A DNA stretch of 64,000 nt from Cryoendolithus antarcticus. Lineage: Eukaryota; Ascomycota; Dothideomycetes; Cladosporiales; Cladosporiaceae. The DNA lies in NCBI GenBank assembly GCA_002077065.1, contig NAJO01000025.1, positions 372,001 through 436,000 of the forward strand, read 5' to 3'. A program made the translations under genes and the position numbers. The notes beneath the pieces are model-generated. The model had not been told where the DNA came from, did not search any database, and saw only the letters and a program-made list of their open reading frames with translations. Below are positions 55,771 through 64,000 of the stretch, piece by piece (the first letter of the stretch is position 1; every line of letters begins with the position of its first letter).

Positions 55771-57031
55771 ATGCAGCATCGTGCCAGCATCGGCTCTCCA
55801 GCAAACTCGTTCCCATCGCGCCAATCCTACTCCCGCAATCATTCTTCCTCTCTTGTCACACTCGGCGCACAGCATCGCATTGGTAGGAGGAAGAGCTCAG
55901 TGTTCGCGCCAGCCAACACAGCTGCAATGGAGGCTGCAGTTGAGAGCGGAGTCGCAGATGGCTCTATTCCTACCGCACGCCGCACCTCGATGTCGAGGGC
56001 AGCACTTGCAACACTGAACGACGCCCCGCCGCCAATCATGCCAGCAAGCCTGCCATTTGCAGCTACCGTACCAGAGCGGCTTTTAAGCAGTGGGAGCGCC
56101 ATTACTGATGGGCCTCCACTGACAGCCTTCGCTGCATCGGACAAAACCAAGCCCCGGCGAAGAGCGAGCGATGGAACGCATTTGACAAAGAAAGAGAAGG
56201 CAGCTACCGGCAACCTCAAGTGTGAGACTTGTGGGAAAGCGTACAAGCACGGTAGCTGCCTGAACAAGCATCTGTAGGTTCCCGGACAACAAGACGTGGG
56301 CCTGGGAATTCAGCTGACCATGAAACTACAGCTGGGAGCATACGCCGGAATGGCAAGTGACCTCAAAACTGCTGATATCGAAACACCAACAGGTGCAGCT
56401 CCTTGAGGCGGCGTCAGTGCTAGTCGCCATGAATACCGACGGAACAGCGATCATTGATTCGGACAATTCGTCTTCACCCGCTGCAAGCGGATCGTCAGAC
56501 CCACACGACGATCTCAGCTCTACCGAAACCACCCCGCCTCCACAGAGCGAGCAGGTATATCGCGATACCAGCCACAGATACAGCAACGCTAGCAGTGCCT
56601 ACTCTCGCTCGTATCAGTCCGTCTTCTCATCGGGAAGCGCACCACAGGAGCACCCACCGACAGGCTTCTCTAGTCACAACCGACATTGGAGTTCGTCTAG
56701 CAACCGCCCGAATACTGCAGCCACGAGCACTTCTATAGCCGAGAGCTACAACGAGAATGACTCGGAGGATCTGGCGTGTGCGATCAACTTATTGAGATGC
56801 CACAACGGCACACCATCTGGGCCAGCCGCAGATTTCACGGATATTCCACCTGTGCCTCCACTTCCGGCCAAGTACCAAGTCGCAGAATTTCGATCATTGG
56901 CTGCACATATGCAGGACAGCGTGCGTGGAGATGACGTTGACATGGATGAAGAGAGTGAAGATGACGAGCACAATGAGCGTCGCCAACATTACGAAGCAGA
57001 AGAACCGATGTTCGGCAATATGGACGCCTAG
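55771..57031 (+). CDS. C2H2 zinc-finger protein, fungal conserved
   Basis: Two exons, 55771-56273 and 56332-57031, 400 aa. A single C2H2 finger (C-E-T-C-G-K-A-Y-K-H-G-S-C-L-N-K-H-L-W-E-H; C-X2-C-X12-H-X3-H) is followed by the strongly conserved T-P-E-W-Q-V-T-S-K-L-L-I-S-K-H-Q-Q-V-Q-L-L-E-A-A-S-V-L block found in many ascomycetes. The 58-nt intron (GTAGGT..TACAG) cuts the finger inside the Leu codon between its two His. The N-terminus has basic RIGRRKS; the C-terminus is Ser/Pro-rich, ending acidic (D-V-D-M-D-E-E-S-E-D-D-E). It is a likely nuclear regulator of unknown target. The ATG at 55771 is first after an in-frame stop at 55747. Confidence 0.88.
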
Positions 57032-57538
57032 CGTCGAATGAGTGGATGTTGGGTCACAACTGGACCCAGCGCAGAAGGATCAGACGCGAATTCACGATGC
57101 GTGAATGACATCCGGCTGTCACGACAGATTCGGAAATATTGGCGATCTATCCGCGTTGGTCGTGGAAATGAAGGGGATGCAATGAAATAAGAGATGACAG
57201 AATATATGACGAAGCGGCATATGACACAATCTGTCAGGCATGCTGAGTGCTCCGCAGACTCATGCCAGTACCGATGAGCAGACTGAAGGGGCTGCGAGGT
57301 TGAAGCTGGCATGTGTGGTTCAAGCGTTGAGTACCGGCAACATAGGCATTGGAGTTTTGGATTATTACAATAGCATATGATTGGATTGGTGGCGACGGTC
57401 TGCAGGTAGCAAATGTCATTGACATGTAAGCTGTAGACTAAATCACCCACAGACTGATCTGAGCACTCTGTGCCTTTTCAAGAGATTATCCATGAGCCAG
57501 GACACCGATTGTTGAACTATTACTACATATCATCTGGT
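57032..57538. other. intergenic between convergent genes, no gene seen
   Basis: About 0.5 kb between the C2H2 gene and the first wall-protein gene, 3' to 3'. No feature. Confidence 0.5.
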
Positions 57539-58462
57539 CTACAACATCACTGCTAATAACCCAACAGCCCCTAACCCGGCGCAAGGCAGCACGATGCCAG
57601 CGGCTGAATTGGTTGTTTGCTGCTCTGGGAGTGCACTGGTGGTAGCTGAGACTAACGCACTACCGGATCCACCATTGGTGCCTGCTGGCTCAGAGCCACC
57701 TTCTGTCGGAACGCTCACACTTACTCCAGATTGGCGGGCAATCGTGATCACTGAGCCGCCGGTCTGGAGGATCGCCGCTGCTGCTGACTGCGATCTAGTC
57801 ACAACAGCGCCCGAGACCCCGTTCGCACCAGGCCTGTCACCAGGTCTGTCTCCCTCAGATCCCTCGGGCGACGATCCAGCCCCATTGATAGCGTCGACCG
57901 CGCTGACCGTAGCGCCAACTCCCAGTATCGAAGCGATCACCCCTCCCAACCCTTGAGGAGCGGGTGCAGGCTGCTGCTGCGGCGATGCGGTTACGCCTGG
58001 CCTCAGCTCCACCTGCGTGGTCTTGATTATCGCTGAGGGAGTGATGGTGGGGGCGGGCGAACCAAGATCCGTCCGACTAGTCTCTAAACGCGGCGACTCA
58101 GTCACGGGCTGGTCGTTGGCACTGCCTTCTGGCGTTTCGAGCGCAGTCCGGGATCGCTCAGTGCGGACGAAAGCTATGGATGTCGTAGTACCGCCACCGG
58201 AGGTAGTGCCTGGTAGCTCAAGAGTGGGCTGGCTTATTTGCGTGACCGGAGAAGGATAGACTGTGATGTTCTGGGATGAGGTCGAAGATGAAGTGGTTAT
58301 TGTGGCGTTGCTGTATAGCCCGTAATGCGAGCTGCGGTCTGTGTAGGTGATGTTAATCCGATGTCACTTTCGATCCCAAGTTCAAGGCCACTCACCTGGT
58401 CTTGCAGAGGCAATTCCTGACCCTAAACACACAGCCAGTAAAAATGTCTTGGTTGCGAGCAT
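57539..58462 (-). CDS. GPI-type cell wall protein, tandem copy A
   Basis: Two exons, 58462-58396 and 58338-57539, 288 aa. The 67-nt first exon encodes a signal peptide (M-L-A-T-K-T-F-L-L-A-V-C-L-G-S-G-I-A-S-A). The mature part is Ser/Thr/Gly/Pro-rich with an early Y-P-S-P-V-T-Q-I-S-Q motif, several N-x-S/T sites and a K-T-T-Q-V-E-L-R-P-G-V-T segment. It ends in a hydrophobic tail (G-L-G-A-V-G-L-L-A-V-M-L) after a small-residue N-S-A-A-G region, fitting a GPI-anchor signal. There is no enzymatic domain, so a structural or adhesive wall role is inferred. It is paralogous to the gene just upstream (same strand, same intron phase). Confidence 0.82.
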
Positions 58463-58759
58463 TCCGGATTACGGGCCCGAAAGACGGCAGAGGTCGTTGC
58501 GTTATGCAATTCAGTTGCAACGAGCTAGGCGGACTGCAGGACGCACGATGATATTTCTAAGCAATATTCAGCACCAACATGTGTAAGGGTATGCGGCGTC
58601 GCTTCAGGTGCAGGCTGCTGCGATCGCCCACCTCGTATTCGGTAGCGGATGGACCGCACTATGACCTACAAATAGATGCTCACCATACCCGTGCAGGCCT
58701 CTACTTCATTGACCACAAGTACGTGATGGTCTCATCCACGATTTGTACAGTACATAAAT

Positions 58760-59551
58760 CTACAGCAGCATCGCTAGAAAGCCGACAGCACCCAGAGAAG
58801 CTCCGGGCACCACAATTTTGGGAGCTATATTCGCGGTCTGCTGCTGAGGCGATGCACTCGTGGTACCAGAGACCGATGCGCCTCCAGATCCTGCTGTGGT
58901 GCCAGGTGAATCAGAGCCACTACTGCCCGTAGGTCCCGCATCGCCGCCAGCTTGCACAATTGTCGTTGTGACGCCCGAACTCGTTTGCACGATGACAGGC
59001 GCTGCTGACGGCGAATCAGTAGGTCCGGAATCTGGCCCTGCACTTGCGCCAGCTACACCTTTGGATGTACTAGCGCCGCCCAGGTCCTGCTGCGACTGCT
59101 GTGCCGGCAACACAGTCACGCCTGGCGTAAGTTCAGTCTGCGTAGCCTTAGTCGCCGCAGACTCAGTCAGGCCGGAAACCAATTCAGTCTGCGTGGCCTT
59201 GGACACGGCCGATGAAGCCTCGCTAATCAGCCCCGTCTGCGAAATTTTGGTTTGCGCTGATGCAACGATAGTCGTTGTTGCGGTCGATGTCGACGGTCCA
59301 GCACCCGGGACGTCGAGACCGGACTGTGTGATTTGCGTTACTGGGGAGAAGTACGTCGGCTGCGCTGTAGTATTCGAGGTAGTGACGTTGTCATGAGGCC
59401 CAGACGGTGAAGGTTGCGTTGACGTATGTGCGTCTGTACACCGTCAGCGCGACTGTCTCCCGGAGTGCATTTCTTTAGACATACCTGGCGTCGCAGCGAC
59501 AACACCCAATCCACCGAGCAGCAACAGTCGGACTATGCCAAGTAAACGCAT
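58760..59551 (-). CDS. GPI-type cell wall protein, tandem copy B
   Basis: Two exons, 59551-59485 and 59433-58760, 246 aa. The first exon is again 67 nt, phase 1, and encodes a signal peptide (M-R-L-L-G-I-V-R-L-L-L-L-G-G-L-G-V-V-A-A). The mature part starts D-A-H-T-S-T and shares Y-F-S-P-V-T-Q-I-T-Q with copy A. It has three Q-T-x-L/I units, including two K-A-T-Q-T-E-L repeats, is Ser/Thr/Gly-rich, and ends in a matching hydrophobic tail (G-A-S-L-G-A-V-G-F-L-A-M-L-L). The copies lie about 300 bp apart head-to-tail. The role in the wall is inferred. No hydrolase or lectin domain is seen. Confidence 0.82.
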
Positions 59552-59902
59552 TCTTAGTGCGGCTGAACAACTGAGGGGTGGCGTTTCGCGTTCGATGCTG
59601 GTACAAAGGCTTTGGCAAAGGGCCCTTAGATGCGCGGTCACTTAATGCATTTTTATTAGTCTACGCAGATCGCTGATGGCGTAAGAATCAAGACTGGATA
59701 CAGCTCCTGCTGCCAAAGCAACATGATCGCAAGATCGACATCCTCGTGTTCGCCTAAACATAGATCGCATCCTTCGTGCTGGACGCACGGACACCATGAT
59801 AAAAATATGAAACACTGCTCATGTTCACAGACTGCATTATAAACCATCGTCAATACGACACTCTAAGAGAAATGCGGTATACCCACCCTCACTTGGGGTT
59901 TC
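59552..59902. other. intergenic, promoter of wall-protein copy B
   Basis: A 351-bp spacer between two minus-strand genes; no other feature was seen. Confidence 0.5.
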
Positions 59903-61844
59903 TCATGACCAGAATCCAGCACCATGCTCCATCTCCCTAACCTTGAAGCCAGCCTCTTTCATCTCCTTGACAGCTTCAGGTCCACGGGTAGCAATCTGCG
60001 TCGCCAATCGCCACGGGACGTCCATGGCATCCATTATGATCTCCACAATTTGTGGACCACCGTCCGGCTTCTTCACTCGATCGAGCTTCAGGATCTCCTC
60101 CAGCTCCTTCTTCGTCTCTGCCCGGTGGAAGCTTGCCTTCGCCTGCTCATCCGGCATGTTGAAGAAGGGAAGCATCTTTGAGTAATCGAAAGGTACGATG
60201 TCGTTGTAGCTCTGCTTCGCGCCATGGATGACACGCTCGATGGTATACCCTGCGTTGTTGATGAGGAAGATGACAGGCGAGGCCTTCTGCTTCACCATGT
60301 TGCCGATCTCTTGCACGGTGAGCATAAGACTCCCATCACCGGTGACTAGCACTGTGCGGCCTCGTGGACGTGACGAAGCTGCTGCCATCTCTGCAAGAGC
60401 GACATCTGCACCGAAGGCAGCCGGTGTGGCGAATCCGATACTACCGTAGTATGTCTGAGTGTGCCATTGAGTGGAGTCGGGATACGTTGCGTCTGGCATA
60501 CCGAAGGCTGCCGTGCCAGTCTCGCCGAGAACAACATCGTGAGGTTCTAGGAAAGATGCGAGTTGGTGCCAGATCCATGATTGAGTGATGTGAGTTGCGT
60601 CTTGGTCGTCCTCGAGCGGACGCTCGGGCAGACTTGGCTTCTTAACCGATGGCAGTCGAGATTTGTCGACCTTCTCAATGATCGATTGAATGATGGCTTT
60701 CAGTGGCGTGTCGGAAAAGATCTTGTCACCCTTGATGTTGACTGTATGTGGATTGAGGTCGATCGACCGATCGCGAGGAATGCTGCGAGTCTGGAGCGGT
60801 CAGCTACTGTGCACAGCAGGGACGACTTCCAGTGATCTTGACTTACGAAGCCACCGCTGTTGGTGTCAGATGGAAGAAGGCCAAAATTTATTACGAGGTC
60901 TGAAGCTTTGATGCCGGCAGAGACCCCAATTCGGGAGGGTATGCCATTGGACAGTCCCACGTAGTTCGGGTGCGATTCATCAATGAGACCTTTGCTCATG
61001 TTCGTGGAGTAGATTGGGAAAGGCACTTTATCAAGCAACGTCTTCAGCTCGTCGATGGAATCATGACGATCTACCAGGCAGTCCACAAGGAAAGCTGGGT
61101 TCTTCGAGGCGTAGATCGCTTCCAATGTTGCTTCCGCAGCAGCCTCGACTGCTTTCTTGTCCTGCGGTGGTGATAGACTCAGTGGTGTCTTCAGCGCCGT
61201 TGATGGCACGGGAAGATCGACCAGATCTATCGGGACGAAGATATAGACTGGGCCGGACTTCACGAAGCACTCTCGCAAGACCTAGACTTGTTAGAGTCTG
61301 TAATCAGTAGCTTTCTGGAACGGACGCTTACTCGATCAATCTCTTCTGGTGCACCCTTCTCGCTCTGCAACTCTGCCGCCGCCACACGAAAGGCTGTTGA
61401 CGCTTTGTTGAACATCTGGTGATCGGGCTCAAAGCCAATTGAATGGTGGATCATCATCTTGTTTTCCTGCATTCGTCGTGAGGTCTGCCCGACGATGTGA
61501 ATCACTTTGACTTGCTCCGTCATCGAGCCGGCGATGGCGTTGAGGGCGGAGAGCTCGCCAACGCCATGTGTGGTGACCAGACAACCAGCGCCATGCTTTA
61601 CTCGAGAGTAGCCATCAGCAGCGTATGCTGCGTTGAGCTCGTTGGTGTTGCCAACCCACTCCAGGCGATCAACATCGTAGACATGATCCAGTAGTGTGAG
61701 ATTGAAGTCTCCCGGAACCCCAAAGACTCGGCTGATACCAATCTGCTTGATTCTTGTCCACAAGTAGCGGCCCAGAGGCACCGTCTCAGCGTGGCCGTTG
61801 GTGCCGTTGCTCTGCTCTGATGTACTAGACATATTTGCGTTCAC
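59903..61844 (-). CDS. pyruvate decarboxylase
   Basis: Three exons, 61844-61332, 61281-60847 and 60790-59903, 611 aa, slightly longer than typical fungal PDC because of an ~18-residue N-terminal tail. The thiamine diphosphate enzyme converts pyruvate to acetaldehyde and CO2 in the cytosol. The PYR-domain Glu in N-E-L-N-A-A-Y-A-A-D-G-Y, the H-H pair in M-I-H-H-S-I-G, and the TPP/Mg motif G-D-G-S-L through N-N-A-G-Y-T are intact. The central domain has the G-L-L-P-S-D-T-N-S-G-G-F and V-N-I-K-G-D-K-I-F segments. Both introns (49 and 56 nt) restore family sequence exactly. The related phenylpyruvate or indolepyruvate decarboxylases are less likely alternatives. Confidence 0.95.
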
Positions 61845-62410
61845 TTGAGCAAGATTTCCTTGGGTTGTCTCAACACAGCTGGACTGTGCTACGGTGTCAA
61901 AACTTGAAGAGACGATCGAGAACGGCGATCAAGAACATAGATCTGACGTCTCAACGCTGATATATCCGACAGGTGCGAGGGCTGTCGAGATTCACGTCAG
62001 ACTACAATTATGGCGACGCCCTACCATTGAAGAAGATACGCGAGACCGACTTATTCCTCTGTCGCTTTCACTATGCCGAGATCGACAAAGATGATTGTTG
62101 TGTCGATAGAAGGTATGCCCCCAATAGCCGTCCACCATATCGGGATTGACTCGCCCTCGGGACATGGAGTGGGTCCAACGGTGCGGGGATGCACAAGAGC
62201 AGTTTCACCTCGACCATTTGGACAGCTGGAGGAGATAGTGTAATGCGTTGACATCTACCTTGATAGATGAACGTTAACTACCGACCAGCCACTTGCACGT
62301 AGGGAGATTCGCAGAGGAAGACAGACTTGGAACGAGATTGGACCACGCCGTTGTCAAGTATCGGCTGACTAATTGCTTTGAGAAAGCAGTTGAAGTATGG
62401 CATTCCAGCT
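61845..62410. other. intergenic, promoter of pyruvate decarboxylase
   Basis: About 0.57 kb between two minus-strand genes. No gene or clear element was seen. Confidence 0.5.
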
Positions 62411-64000
62411 TCATGCTTGCTTCCCTGGCACCAGCTTGTCATAAACCATTACTGAGCCGAGCGCGACTGGCTCAGCGTCCTCACCAGAGCGCTCCCATAC
62501 CTTGCGATGCTGATCAATCAACGTCCTGCGCTTGCCATGAGCCGCCACGCTGAAGCTGTCGTCGCCATCAACTTCTTCAGCCTCCCAATCTCCACCCACA
62601 GAGCACCGCCGCGAAGTTGTTGGTGAGCTTGGCATCGAGCTATTCGGCGCCGGCAGGCCTTGAGCGGCGGCAGCGGCGGCCTCAGCGATTGCCGAGCTGC
62701 GAGAGTGCACTGGCGCATCGGCCCAGTCCTGCAACATGTGTGACGGGCCCCGGGCAAATGCGCCGTCGTGGCCATGGGTTAAGGTGTAGCCGTAAGGCCC
62801 GCCAGCATCTTCGGCGAACATTGAGCTAAGATCGTCATCCGCCAGGTCGATGTTTCGCTCTTTCGCACGCTCTGCAGCAACATGTACCGCCGCCTCTGCA
62901 TCAATCAGGGCGCGAGTGATCGCTCGATAAAGCTCCAGCCAACGCAAATCGAACTCTATGCGGAAAGCTTTCAGATTGTCCTCATCTTCGGGGACATCCT
63001 GCAGCTCGAGGTCCCAGGCTTCCTTCCGCAACACCGCCTTCATCTGGTAATCTCGCCGGGCCTCCTCGATTGCTAGCTTGGCTGCATGCCACTCGTCCAC
63101 AACGTCTTGTTCCACTTGTGCCTCTTCACTGAGTGGCTCTACTCTCAAATGATCCACGCTGGTGTCTAGAGGCGCGACGTCTTCGATCTCAATGAGTGGA
63201 TCGTCGCCGGCACGGAGCTGCGCCAGGAATCGATCGTACTCGCCGGCAAAATCCAGGCTCTCTACCTCTGCCTCCTCTGGGGTTGCCGCTGGCGCAATCA
63301 ACTGTGCGTTCACGAAAGCCTCTTCCAGCTGATCGTTGACCTCCTTCTGCACTTCTCGCAAGATCTGTGCCTGTGTCTCTATACCTGCATCGACTTCTTG
63401 CGTGCGATATTCGACATCCTTGAGCATAAGCTCCAGCACTTACATCTGCTGCTGAAGAGAACCTCTATCCTCTGGTGGATAGGGAGCCTGCTCCTCGTCG
63501 GAAGTACCTTCCTCGTCTCCCTGTGTGAGATACTTGCACTTCCGGATTTGACCGCTCACGTCGTTCTTCAGCCTTCTCAAAACCTTCTTGTCATCTAAGG
63601 CTTTGCACTCGGCCTTCAGGAACTCCCTTTCCATTGTTACAGCCCTCTGTACCAGCTGCGATAACTCGTGCGTTATGAGAAGTGCCGGGCAAAGCTCCTG
63701 TACTCCGTCGATCGTGAGCACTAGCCGCGCAGGACCTGCGGTGTAGTCTCCCGGCTCTTCGCCATCATAGAAGTGTGCGTAACTGTCTTCTCTGATAGCT
63801 TGTTCTTCGTCTAGCGTAAGTGCCCGTTTTAGAGTTTCTGCTGATGCTTCTTGAAGTCGTGGACTTGGTAGACCCGATGCGCCTTCACTTGCAACGCTTG
63901 TCACGAGGTGCAAATTTCCGATAGGGTGAGAGACCTCTGGCTCTTTCGGGCGTTGCGATGTTTCCAATGGTCGTGTGTTCCCGTCGATATTGTCCTGCGG
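62411..64000 (-). CDS. coiled-coil protein, 5' end outside the window, with an internal TAA
   Basis: A minus-strand frame is open from the right edge to 62411, except for one TAA at 63442-63440. The part before it (~185 codons visible) has a domain-like region (D-S-Y-A-H-F-Y-D-G-E-E-P-G) and a helical part with V-Q-R-A-V-T-M-E-R-E-F-L. Directly after the TAA the same frame continues as heptad-rich coiled coil (L-E-L-M-L-K-D-V-E-Y-R-T-Q-E-V-D-A-G) and acidic helices, then a Ser-rich tail. The fold looks like one protein. The TAA overlaps a GTAAGT donor, so an intron is possible, but no nearby acceptor keeps frame except a poor 78-nt solution (GTTCTC..GCAG). Family unknown to me. It may be a nonsense allele. 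Confidence 0.6.

Noticed and set aside
41066..63442. TAA read as glutamine (alternative genetic code)
   Set aside because: Aquaporin, the histidine kinase, the Rossmann-fold gene and the methyltransferase all end in TAA at family-typical lengths, so the code is standard.
1..64000. Transposon, CRISPR array or prophage
   Set aside because: No transposase, reverse transcriptase, terminal repeats, spaced direct repeats or phage genes were seen.

Overview
The window is nuclear DNA of a filamentous ascomycete, most likely a dothideomycete; the class is an inference. It carries fungus-specific families (PalI/Rim9, annexin-C4-like, Sos7, Zn2Cys6 and hybrid histidine kinase regulators, CIA30). Introns are short, about 49-160 nt, with GTRNGT donors, CTNAC branch sites and YAG acceptors. 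Genes alternate between strands and lie 0.1-2.5 kb apart. No prokaryotic, viral, CRISPR, tRNA or rRNA feature was found by eye, but no covariance search could be run.

Layout. 0-9 kb: the 5' end of an acidic protein gene, an orthodox aquaporin with a long low-complexity N-terminus, SAICAR synthase (ADE1), a Rim2-type pyrimidine nucleotide carrier, a CIA30/NDUFAF1 complex I assembly factor, and deoxyribose-phosphate aldolase. 9.6-24 kb: a large proline-rich EGF-like membrane protein, an annexin-C4-like protein, ribosomal protein eS27, the COPI subunit gamma-COP, and the pH-sensing protein PalI/Rim9. 25-34 kb: a PAS/GAF hybrid histidine kinase, a Rossmann-fold oxidoreductase, an RNF10/Mag2-type RING protein, and a secreted type-B carboxylesterase. 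35-38 kb: a divergent pair (KR-rich nuclear protein and kinetochore Sos7-like protein), then a class I methyltransferase. 39-47 kb: an OPT oligopeptide transporter broken by two in-frame TAA codons, a Cys-rich Ser/Thr-rich membrane protein, a metallo-beta-lactamase-fold protein without its HxHxDH motif, and a small unknown protein. 48-57 kb: an Asg1/Tea1-like Zn2Cys6 regulator, a type II membrane sulfotransferase-like protein, a 2.5 kb gene-poor stretch, and a C2H2 regulator. 57-64 kb: two tandem paralogous GPI-type wall proteins, pyruvate decarboxylase, and a coiled-coil protein that leaves the window and has an internal TAA.

Most genes are unrelated housekeeping or regulatory genes, and no biosynthetic cluster is evident. 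The strongest points for follow-up are the OPT gene (two CAA-to-TAA-like nonsense codons, a 5-nt microexon and a GC-AG intron), the metal-site-less MBL protein, the tandem wall-protein pair, and the possible nonsense codon in the last gene. All exon models come from reading splice sites and frame by eye. Gene symbols are given only where the family is clear.
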